A DNA stretch of 13,068 nt. Origin: CAYXXN01 sp964469055 (lineage in GTDB: Bacteria; Acidobacteriota; Thermoanaerobaculia; Multivoradales; JAHEKO01). Made by a program: the position numbers and the translations under genes. Of the stretch, positions 7,182-13,068 are shown in pieces (within the stretch, counting starts at the first letter, position 1; every line of letters starts with the position of its first letter). The DNA is taken from positions 1-13,068 of the forward strand of contig CAYXXN010000076.1 in NCBI GenBank assembly GCA_964469055.1, in the 5' to 3' direction. The notes under the pieces were generated by a model. That model worked only from the letters and a program-made list of their open reading frames with translations, was not told where the DNA came from and made no database searches.

Positions 7182-7673
7182 GTGCCCGCGGACCCCTCGG
7201 CGCTCTTGTGGCTGCTCGCCGGCCTGCTGGTGGTCGCTGGTGTGGCGGGCATCGTCCTGCCCGGACTGCCGGGCGCGCCGCTCGTTTTCGCCGGCCTGCT
7301 CGTAGCCGCCTGGATCGACAGCTTCGAGCGCGTCAGTTGGCCGACCCTGGTGCCGCTCGGCCTGCTGACCGTGGCCGTGAGCGTCGTCGACTACGTGGCC
7401 GCCGCCGCCGGCGCTCAGCGGGTGAAGGCCAGTCGTTTGGCCATCTTCGGCGCCGCCCTGGGCACGCTCATCGGCCTCGCCTTCGGCCTGCCGGGCCTGC
7501 TCCTCGGCCCCTTCCTCGGCGCCGTCGCCGGCGAGTGGTGGAGCCGCCGCGACCTGCGCCACGCCGGCAAAGTCGGCCTCGCCACCTGGCTCGCTCTCCT
7601 CCTCGCCACCGCCGCCAAGCTGGCGCTCGTCTTCGTGATGCTCGGCTGGTTCGCGCTGGCGTACTGGATCTAG
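7182..7673 (+). CDS. DUF456 family integral membrane protein
   Basis: A 163-residue polytopic membrane protein of the DUF456 family, whose function is unknown. It shows family-typical features: VLPGLPGAPLVFAG near residues 25-38, a central segment, then a long glycine-rich hydrophobic stretch (about 87-118, containing FGLPGLLLGPFLGAVAGE) that resembles a glycine zipper, and final helices about 128-160. Four to five membrane spans are likely. The GTG at 7182 is chosen because the first helix starts by about residue 7. No good ribosome site precedes it; only GGGA at 7168-7171. It is divergent from the LeuA-like gene with 18 bases between start codons, and convergent with the LeuB-like gene across 43 bases. 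Nothing in the context fixes a role. Confidence 0.85.
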   Translation: MPADPSALLWLLAGLLVVAGVAGIVLPGLPGAPLVFAGLLVAAWIDSFERVSWPTLVPLGLLTVAVSVVDYVAAAAGAQRVKASRLAIFGAALGTLIGLAFGLPGLLLGPFLGAVAGEWWSRRDLRHAGKVGLATWLALLLATAAKLALVFVMLGWFALAYWI

Positions 7674-7716
7674 AGCGTTCCGAGCCTCGCCCGAGCCCTG
7701 GAACTCGGACCGTCCG

Positions 7717-8814
7717 TCAAGCCACGATCTCGCTTCGCGCCACGGCTCCCGCCAGCCAATCCCCTACTCGAGCAGTTGTTCCCTGGCCCCCGAGATCCGG
7801 GGTGCGGACGCCCTCGCGCAGCGCGGCGACGACCGCATCCTCGACGGCGCGCGCCGCCTCCACGTGCCCCAGTGCCTGGAGCATCAATCCGGCGGAGAGC
7901 ACGGCCCCCATCGGATTGGCGCGGCCTTGGCCAGCGTACTTGGGGGCCGAGCCGTGAACGGGCTCGAACATCGAGGTGCGGCCGGGGTGCAAGTTCGCCG
8001 AGGCTGCTACGCCCAGGCCGCCTTGCAGGGCGGCGCCCAGGTCGGTGACGATGTCGCCGAACATGTTGTTGGTGACGATGACGTCGAACTCCTCGGGCTT
8101 GCGCACGAGTTGCATGGCCAAGGCGTCGACGAAGATGTGGCTTGCCTCGACCTTCGGATACTCCGCCGAGACTTCGGCGAAGCAGCGCCGCCAGAGGTCG
8201 TGGCCGTAGCGCATGACGTTCGACTTGTCGGCCATGCAGACCTTCTGGCGGCCGTTCGCGCGGGCGTAGTCGAAGGCGGCGCGCAGGATGCGCTCGACAC
8301 CCTTGCGGGTGTGCACTTCCTCCTGGATCGCCAGCTCGTCCGCCGTTCCCTTCTTGAAGATGCCGCCCATGCCGACGTAGGCACCCTCGGTGTTCTCGCG
8401 AAAGACGACGAAGTCGATCGCCGCCGCGTCCTTGTCGCGTAGGGGACACAGGTCCGGGTGGTAGACCTTCACCGGCCGCAGGTTGATGTAGAGGTCGAGG
8501 CCGAAGCGGATGCCGAGCAGGATGTCGGCCGCGTGCCGCATGTCGGGGATGCGGGGATCGCCGTAGGCGCCCACCAGCACCGCCGCGTAGTTGTCGCGCA
8601 GGTCGTCGAGGGCGCCCGGCGGCAGCGTGATGCCGGTTTCCAGGTAGTGGTCGGCGCTCCACGGCAGCTCCACCAGCTCGAGCGGCAGGCGCCAGCGCTC
8701 GGCGGCGGCGCCGAGCACCTTCACCGCCTCGGCGATCACCTCCGGGCCGATGCCGTCGCCGCCGAGGACGGCGATGCGCTGCGGGCGGCGATCCTTGGGA
8801 TCGACCGGGTTCAT
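7717..8814 (-). CDS. LeuB-like beta-decarboxylating dehydrogenase (isopropylmalate/isocitrate family)
   Basis: A 365-residue member of the isocitrate/isopropylmalate dehydrogenase family, which oxidises and decarboxylates a 2-hydroxy acid with NAD(P) and Mg2+. Visible motifs: GDGIGPEV (19-26), the substrate arginines in IRFGLDLYINLRPVK (Arg103, Arg113), RENTEGAYVG (139-148), Lys197 in ADKSNVMRYG, metal aspartates Asp230, Asp254 and Asp258, and the nucleotide-binding segment EPVHGSAPKYAGQGRANP (284-301). The substrate loop RENTEGAY resembles isocitrate and homoisocitrate dehydrogenases more than the REL-type loop of classic LeuB, so leuB is not asserted. Together with the LeuA-like gene it could serve one chain-elongation pathway. 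The ATG at 8814 follows the DUF2071 stop by 21 bases. The ribosome site is weak. Confidence 0.88.
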   Translation of the reverse strand: MNPVDPKDRRPQRIAVLGGDGIGPEVIAEAVKVLGAAAERWRLPLELVELPWSADHYLETGITLPPGALDDLRDNYAAVLVGAYGDPRIPDMRHAADILLGIRFGLDLYINLRPVKVYHPDLCPLRDKDAAAIDFVVFRENTEGAYVGMGGIFKKGTADELAIQEEVHTRKGVERILRAAFDYARANGRQKVCMADKSNVMRYGHDLWRRCFAEVSAEYPKVEASHIFVDALAMQLVRKPEEFDVIVTNNMFGDIVTDLGAALQGGLGVAASANLHPGRTSMFEPVHGSAPKYAGQGRANPMGAVLSAGLMLQALGHVEAARAVEDAVVAALREGVRTPDLGGQGTTARVGDWLAGAVARSEIVA

Positions 8815-8835
8815 GGGCCGGCAGAGGATACCCGT

Positions 8836-9579
8836 TTAGCCGGGCGCCGGCACCTGGCGGGGCACCGCGGCGCGGGTCTTGGGGACGAGCTCGAAGGTGA
8901 GCGGGATCTCGGGACAGAGCCACGCGGAGTGGAGCGGCGGCCAGGCGGCAGCGCTCGGCCAGCAGCCGGCGAGCAAGCTCGTCTCGAGAACCTCGGCCTC
9001 GACCGGCCAGAGCGGCACCGAGCAGTGGGAGGTGTCGATCCGTCGCAGCCCCGCTCCGCTACCCATGTAGCCGCGCTCGCGCCGCCGGAAGTAGTCCGTC
9101 GTCCGCTGCCAGCCGCCGAGGTCGGGCCCGACGCCGGCCGCCGGCGCGGCCTGCCGGGCGACGACGCCGAAGCGTCGCTCGCCACTCGCGACCCGCCACG
9201 GCCAGCTCTCGGCGTCCGGGGCGCGCGACGGGCGCGGGTAGCGCAGGGAAGCGGGGCGGCAAGGCACCCGGCCCACCCAGCGGGCGGCGGGCGCCGCCCA
9301 GGCCGGCACCAGCATGCGCGCGAACAGCACCCCCGGCACGCCGTCGCCATCAACGACGTAGCTGCGCAGGTTGAATTGCGGATAAGAGACGCGCAGGCCC
9401 GGCAGCCAGCCCGGCCGCAAGCCCTCCTGCCGGAAGAGCAACGCGGAGACGAAGACCCAGTCCTCGCCGCCCTGCCTGTGGGCCTCGTAGCGCAAGGGCT
9501 CGGGTGCCGGCGGCAGCGCCGTTCTCGGCAGCGCCCAGTTCAGGTAGAGGCAGTCCCGGACGACGGTGTGGAGGACCAT
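8836..9579 (-). CDS. DUF2071 / YqjF-like family protein
   Basis: A 247-residue soluble protein resembling the DUF2071 (YqjF-like) family, which has an acetoacetate-decarboxylase-like fold and no firmly established reaction. Supporting motifs: DCLYLNWALP near the start (9-18), FNLRSYVVDGDGVPGVLFARM in the middle (split here as FNLRSYV and GVPGVLFARM), TDYFRRRERGYM (about 161-172), then a tail with PLWPVEAEVLE. These match the family's N-R-x-Y-V and G-x-P-G-V patterns. No signal peptide or membrane helix is evident. The ATG at 9579 has CAGGG just upstream. It lies divergent from the M28 peptidase gene across 61 bases, and 21 bases ahead of the LeuB-like gene with which it is probably co-transcribed. 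No functional link to LeuB is known to me. Confidence 0.75.
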   Translation of the reverse strand: MVLHTVVRDCLYLNWALPRTALPPAPEPLRYEAHRQGGEDWVFVSALLFRQEGLRPGWLPGLRVSYPQFNLRSYVVDGDGVPGVLFARMLVPAWAAPAARWVGRVPCRPASLRYPRPSRAPDAESWPWRVASGERRFGVVARQAAPAAGVGPDLGGWQRTTDYFRRRERGYMGSGAGLRRIDTSHCSVPLWPVEAEVLETSLLAGCWPSAAAWPPLHSAWLCPEIPLTFELVPKTRAAVPRQVPAPG

Positions 9580-9598
9580 CGGCCCTGCGAGTTCCTCT

Positions 9599-9607
9599 TG
9601 TTAGAGT
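9599..9607 (+). promoter_or_regulatory. Candidate extended -10 promoter for the M28 peptidase gene
   Basis: The bases read TGTTAGAGT: TG one base ahead of a TAGAGT hexamer (4 of 6 to TATAAT). The form is close to TGCTAGACT in front of korA. It would start transcription near 9614, giving a leader of about 27 bases ending in the AGGAG ribosome site. No -35 match is seen. Confidence 0.3.
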
Positions 9608-9630
9608 CGGCGGACCCTCGCCAACCTATC

Positions 9631-9635
9631 AGGAG
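9631..9635 (+). promoter_or_regulatory. Ribosome binding site fixing the M28 peptidase start
   Basis: AGGAG lies 5 bases ahead of the ATG at 9641. It is the clearest ribosome site in the window and decides this start. Confidence 0.7.
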
Positions 9636-9640
9636 CGCTG

Positions 9641-11332
9641 ATGTCTCTCAACCGAATCGCCGTCCCCTGGCTCGTCGCCGGCCCATTTTGCCTCCTCGCC
9701 GCGGCCACCCGCGCGCAGGCACCGACCCTCGACCTGCCGCTGCCCCCGGGGGCGCACACCGCCGCCGAGGCGATCGACGAGGCCGCGCTGCGCGCTCCGA
9801 TCGACTTCCTGGCCGACGACCTGCTCGGGGGGCGCGGGCCGGGGTCGACGGGCGACCGCCTCACCCAGCTCTACCTCGCGACCCAGCTCGCGGGCCTGGG
9901 TTACCGGCCCGGTGGGCCGGACGGGAGCTGGCTGCAGCTCGTGGAGCTGGTGAGCGTCACCGCCGCGGTGCCCGCGACCTGGAGCTTCCACGGGAGCGGC
10001 GCCAGCCTCGACCTCGCTCGCTGGGACGACTTCATCGCCGGCAGCGGCGTGCAGAGCCCGACGGCCGCCTTCGCCGACGCCGAGGTGGTCTTCGTCGGCT
10101 ACGGCATCCAGGCGCCCGAATACGGCTGGGACGACTACAAGGGGGTGGACCTCACGGGCAAGGTCCTCCTGATGATGAACAACGACCCGGACTGGGACCC
10201 GCAGCTCTTCGAGGGCAACCGCCGGCTCTGGTACGGGCGCTGGGACTACAAGTACATCTCCGCCGCGCGCCAGGGCGCCGTCGGCGCGATCGTCATCCAC
10301 ACGACCCCATCGGCCGGCTATCCCTTCCAGGTCGTCCAGACCTCGTGGAGCGGGCCCCAGTTCGAGCTACCGGCCGGTGACGAGCCGCGAGTGCAAGTGC
10401 AGAGCTGGGTGACGGAAGATGCCGCCCGCCGGCTGGCGGCGCTCAGCGGCCACGACCTCGACCGCCTGCGCGAAGCGGCCAAGGGCCGCGACTTCCGGCC
10501 CGTGCCGCTCGGGATCACCACCTCGCTAGCCTTCACCAACGCGCTGGCGCGCTCGCCCTCCGCGAACGTCGCGGGCTTGCTGCCCGGCTCGGACCCCGAG
10601 CTGGCGCACGAGGTGGTCGTCTTCACCGCCCACCACGATCACCTGGGAATCGGCGTGCCGGACGCCGAGGGCGACACGATCTACAACGGCGCCGTGGACA
10701 ACGCCTCGGGCTGCGCCCAGATCCTGGCGATCGCCCGCGCCACGGCCGCGCTCGAGCGCGCGCCGCGCCGCTCGGTGCTCTTCCTCTTCGTCGCCGCGGA
10801 GGAGCAGGGCCTCCTGGGCTCCGAGTACTACTCGCGCCACCCCACCTTCCCGGCTGGCACGATCGCCGCCAACGTCAACCTCGACGGCGCCAACATCTGG
10901 GGCAAGACCCGTGACATCACCTACGTCGGCTACGGCAAGTCGAGCCTCGACGCCGTCGTCGACGCTGTCGCCGCCTTTCAGGGTCGAACGGTCAAGCCCG
11001 ACCAACTCCCCGACCGCGGCTTCTTCTACCGCTCTGACCAGTTCAACTTCGCCAAGATCGGCGTGCCGGCGGTCTACCTCGACGGCGGCACCGATTTCAT
11101 CGGCCGCCCCGCCGGCTGGGGCCTGGAGCGCGTCGAGGAGTACGAGGCGAAGAGCTACCACCAGCCGAGCGACGAGCTCTCTCCCGACTGGAACTTCGAC
11201 GGCGTCATCGAGGACGCCCGCCTGGCCTTCCTCGTCGGCATGGCGATCGCCGAGGCCGACGAGCTCCCGGCCTGGAAGCCGGGCGACGAGTTCGAGGCGG
11301 CGCGCCAGGCGGCGCTGGCGGCAGCGGACTGA
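9641..11332 (+). CDS. Exported M28 family zinc metallopeptidase with PA domain
   Basis: A 563-residue exported aminopeptidase-type enzyme that would release amino acids or dipeptides outside the cytoplasm. A signal peptide (hydrophobic 6-22, probable cut after RAQA, residue 27) is followed by a protease-associated insert (about 140-310, with FVGYGIQAPEYGWDDYKG) and the M28 catalytic core. The two-zinc site is complete: His331 and Asp333 in TAHHDHLG, Asp353 in NGAVDNASG, Glu387-Glu388 in VAAEEQGLLGSEYY, Asp415 in NLDG, and His507 in YHQPSDE. These follow the known M28 ligand order with Glu387 as general base. A clear AGGAG supports the ATG at 9641. The endonuclease/phosphatase-fold gene follows 33 bases after its stop, so the two are probably an operon. 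The natural substrate is unknown. Confidence 0.93.
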   Translation: MSLNRIAVPWLVAGPFCLLAAATRAQAPTLDLPLPPGAHTAAEAIDEAALRAPIDFLADDLLGGRGPGSTGDRLTQLYLATQLAGLGYRPGGPDGSWLQLVELVSVTAAVPATWSFHGSGASLDLARWDDFIAGSGVQSPTAAFADAEVVFVGYGIQAPEYGWDDYKGVDLTGKVLLMMNNDPDWDPQLFEGNRRLWYGRWDYKYISAARQGAVGAIVIHTTPSAGYPFQVVQTSWSGPQFELPAGDEPRVQVQSWVTEDAARRLAALSGHDLDRLREAAKGRDFRPVPLGITTSLAFTNALARSPSANVAGLLPGSDPELAHEVVVFTAHHDHLGIGVPDAEGDTIYNGAVDNASGCAQILAIARATAALERAPRRSVLFLFVAAEEQGLLGSEYYSRHPTFPAGTIAANVNLDGANIWGKTRDITYVGYGKSSLDAVVDAVAAFQGRTVKPDQLPDRGFFYRSDQFNFAKIGVPAVYLDGGTDFIGRPAGWGLERVEEYEAKSYHQPSDELSPDWNFDGVIEDARLAFLVGMAIAEADELPAWKPGDEFEAARQAALAAAD

Positions 11333-11365
11333 GCGCGGCGCAGTGTAGCGTCGGGCGGAGCGCCC

Positions 11366-12511
11366 TTGCGAGCCGAGCGGCGGAGCCGAGCCAGCGTCCC
11401 CGCCGTGACCGTACGCCGCTGGGCAGCGCTCGCCACGATCCTGGCACCGGCCGCGGCGCTGTGGTCCGCAGGTTCGCTCGGCGCGCACTCCCCTACCGTC
11501 CTCGGCTGCCTGCTGGCCGCCTCGGGGCTGGGAGGCGTCACCGGGCTGGTCTGGGGCGGGCGCTTCGGTCCCGGCGGCCGGCCGGCCGGCGCGATCGTTC
11601 TCGCTGCTGCCAGCGCGTTCCCGCTCGTCCTCTTCCACGTGCCGGAGGGGCCGGTGCCAATCGAGCAGCGCGCGACGGCACTCTCGCGCCGAGTCGAGCG
11701 CCTGCGGCTCGTCGACTTCAACGTGTGGCACGATCATCCCCGCTGGCGGGACGCCGAGCGCCGAGCGGACGTGCTCGCCGCCGCCCTCGCCGAGCTCGAG
11801 CCGGACGTCGTCGTCCTTCAGGAAGCCTGGCGGACGCAGCGGGGCGATCTCGCCGAGCGCCTCGCCGTCCGGCTCGGCCTGGACCTCGCCTACGCTGGCG
11901 CCAACGGCTCCCGGCGGCTCATCGGCTTCGAGGAAGGCTCGGCCGTACTCAGCCGACTGCCGATCCTCCTCGCCGAGCGCTGGGTGCTCGCGCCGCACGC
12001 GCCGCCCTGGACCCGTCGCATCGCGCTCCGCGTCCGTCTGGACGCAGGCGGCGGCACGCGCCTCGACGTCGTCGGGGTGCACCTCACCGACTGCGGGGAG
12101 CCCGCCGTGTCTCGGCAGGCGGCCGAGCTCGCGGCGCGGCTCGCGGACACGACCCTGGTGGCCGGCGACCTCAATGCCACCAGCGGCAGCGCCGCGCTGA
12201 TGCCGTTCGCTCGCCGGGGCTTCGCCGACCTGCTGCCCGGCGGCATCGACCACGTGCTGCTCGCTTCGCCGAGCGCCTGGCGCGCCGCCGGCGCCGCCTG
12301 GACCCTGCGCCCCGGCGATCTGGCGGCCACGGCCGGCGCTCCGGAGCTTTCCGACCACCCCGGCATCGTCGTCGACCTCGAGCGCCGCGACGCGGCGCCA
12401 GCTCCCGCGCCCCCCCAACCATCGGACACGCTCCGCCAGTCCCTCAACCGGGCGGGTCGTGGACGACCGCGCCCCGTGCCGCGGCCAACCGGCGCTCGAA
12501 CTCGGCGGTGA
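11366..12511 (+). CDS. Membrane-anchored endonuclease/exonuclease/phosphatase-fold protein
   Basis: A 381-residue protein with an N-terminal hydrophobic region (likely helices about 19-40, 43-64 and 74-92) and a C-terminal endonuclease/exonuclease/phosphatase domain (about 113-338). Metal and catalytic positions of that fold are present: Asn119 in DFNVW, Glu153 in LQEAW, His239 in VGVHL, Asp268 and Asn270 in AGDLNA, Asp295 in GIDHV, and Asp330-His331 in LSDHP. It is therefore a probable Mg-dependent phosphodiesterase or phosphatase. A nuclease or a lipid/sugar-phosphate hydrolase is equally possible, and the membrane anchor suggests action at the outer face of the membrane. The TTG at 11366 has GGGCGGAG just upstream; a GTG at 11405 in the same frame is an alternative. 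The last 40 residues are a Pro/Arg-rich tail that reads through the end of the convergent deaminase gene. Confidence 0.82.
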   Translation: MRAERRSRASVPAVTVRRWAALATILAPAAALWSAGSLGAHSPTVLGCLLAASGLGGVTGLVWGGRFGPGGRPAGAIVLAAASAFPLVLFHVPEGPVPIEQRATALSRRVERLRLVDFNVWHDHPRWRDAERRADVLAAALAELEPDVVVLQEAWRTQRGDLAERLAVRLGLDLAYAGANGSRRLIGFEEGSAVLSRLPILLAERWVLAPHAPPWTRRIALRVRLDAGGGTRLDVVGVHLTDCGEPAVSRQAAELAARLADTTLVAGDLNATSGSAALMPFARRGFADLLPGGIDHVLLASPSAWRAAGAAWTLRPGDLAATAGAPELSDHPGIVVDLERRDAAPAPAPPQPSDTLRQSLNRAGRGRPRPVPRPTGARTRR

Positions 12512-13068
12512 CTTCGACCCGCTCCGTCGGCTCGAGGAAGGCGTGGTCGAGCGCGGCGCGTGCCAACTCGGCGAGCTCGGCGGGGCCGTAGCCGAAGGTC
12601 CGGGCGAGCGCCAGGTACTCCCCACCCAGTGTCGTTCCGAACAGCGGTGGATCATCCGAGTTGACGGACACTGCCACCCCCGAGCGCCAGAGCCGGTCGA
12701 AAGGGTGGGCGGCCAGCGAGGGCGACAACCCCAGCGCCACGTTGGAGGTCGGGCACACCTCGAGCGGCACGCGCTCGCGGGCCAGCCGCGCCACCAGTTC
12801 CGGATCCTCCACCGCCCGGATGCCGTGGCCGATGCGCTCGGCGCCCAGCTCGTCGAGGGCCTCCCAGATCCGCCACGGGCCCTCCTGCTCGCCGGCGTGG
12901 GCCACTCGGTGCAGGCCGGCGGCGGCGGCCTCGCGCAATGGGCCGCGGCTCACCTCGTCGCCGGCTCCCTCGACACCGGCGACGCCGATCGCCACGACTC
13001 CGGCGTCGCGATGGGCCAGCGCCCACTCGAGGGTCGCCGCCGCGCGCTCCGCCGGCTGGTTGCGGACG
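12444..13068 (-). CDS. Adenosine deaminase family protein (partial, 3' end)
   Basis: The C-terminal 207 or so residues of a metal-dependent amidohydrolase of the adenosine deaminase family, which removes the 6-amino group of adenosine-like compounds. The frame is open to the right edge; translating from 13067 gives VRNQPAERAAATLEWALAHR before the next motifs. Visible signatures are VAHAGE (catalytic Glu), RIGHGIRA (His), CPTSNVALG, and VNSDDPPLFGT (metal Asp pair). The N-terminal HxH metal site lies outside the window, as does the start. The NSDDPPLFGT form is also found in relatives acting on adenine or aminodeoxyfutalosine, so adenosine is not certain and I give no gene symbol. Its last 68 bases overlap the convergent phosphodiesterase-fold gene. 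Confidence 0.88.
   Translation of the reverse strand, partial: VRNQPAERAAATLEWALAHRDAGVVAIGVAGVEGAGDEVSRGPLREAAAAGLHRVAHAGEQEGPWRIWEALDELGAERIGHGIRAVEDPELVARLARERVPLEVCPTSNVALGLSPSLAAHPFDRLWRSGVAVSVNSDDPPLFGTTLGGEYLALARTFGYGPAELAELARAALDHAFLEPTERVEVTAEFERRLAAARGAVVHDPPG

Noticed and set aside
7164..7562. 133-codon N-terminal extension of the LeuA-like frame
   Set aside because: It is antisense to the DUF456 gene and Gln/Glu/Gly-rich; family homology begins after the ATG at 7163.
7679..7709. Weak inverted repeats (TCCGAG/CTCGGA and CCGAG/CTCGG) between the convergent DUF456 and LeuB-like genes
   Set aside because: Stems are only 5-6 bases, compete with each other, and have no U-tract on either strand; not enough to call a terminator.
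8825..8830. TATCCT on the minus strand just ahead of the LeuB-like start as a second leaderless promoter
   Set aside because: Only 4 of 6 to the consensus, and the gene sits 21 bases behind DUF2071, so co-transcription explains it better.
8458..10380. Plus-strand open frame of 640 codons across the LeuB-like, DUF2071 and peptidase genes
   Set aside because: It is antisense to two genes and out of frame with the third; no family resemblance.
10526..12655. Minus-strand open frame of 709 codons opposite the peptidase and phosphodiesterase-fold genes
   Set aside because: It crosses the boundaries of three real genes and has no recognisable motif.

Overview
This is a very GC-rich bacterial chromosomal window (codon third positions are almost all G or C) packed with ordinary-looking genes. 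I see no rRNA, tRNA, CRISPR array, insertion sequence or prophage. The mix suggests a free-living, high-GC bacterium, possibly an acidobacterial or deltaproteobacterial-type lineage: a fused gamma-alpha 2-oxoacid:ferredoxin oxidoreductase, a membrane SpoIIE-type phosphatase with HAMP, a secreted PA-domain M28 peptidase, and DUF456 and DUF2071 proteins. That taxonomic guess is inference only.

Layout. At the left edge on the minus strand is a korA-korB pair for a 2-oxoacid (probably 2-oxoglutarate) ferredoxin oxidoreductase. korB is cut by the window edge and its start overlaps the korA stop by 11 bases. After a 243-base divergent intergenic region comes a plus-strand membrane phosphatase (four predicted helices, extracytoplasmic sensor, HAMP, PP2C/SpoIIE). 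Its end overlaps a convergent minus-strand gene for a secreted lytic transglycosylase. That gene is the last of a tight minus-strand cluster reading from 7163 down to 4286: a LeuA-like acyl-CoA condensing enzyme, then the tyrosine recombinase XerD, then the lytic transglycosylase, with gaps of 21 and 10 bases.

Divergent from the LeuA-like gene, with only 18 bases between start codons, is a small DUF456 membrane protein. It converges on a minus-strand pair: a DUF2071 (YqjF-like) protein followed by a LeuB-like beta-decarboxylating dehydrogenase. Divergent from DUF2071 is a plus-strand pair: an exported M28 metallopeptidase and a membrane-anchored endonuclease/exonuclease/phosphatase-fold protein. 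The last of these overlaps, tail to tail, an adenosine-deaminase-family gene that runs off the right edge.

How they work together. The korAB enzyme would link 2-oxoacid and CoA metabolism to ferredoxin. The LeuA-like and LeuB-like proteins could be two steps of one chain-elongation pathway (leucine, or a homologous route such as homocitrate/homoisocitrate), but the isomerase is not in this window and the substrate motifs do not settle which. XerD and the transglycosylase both fit chromosome segregation, cell division and wall turnover. I did not find an evident undescribed system. The points most worth a second look are the 18-base divergent start region with a TATAAT hexamer, the unresolved substrates of the LeuA/LeuB-like pair, the small beta-rich domain ahead of the transglycosylase domain, and the structured leader of the phosphatase gene.
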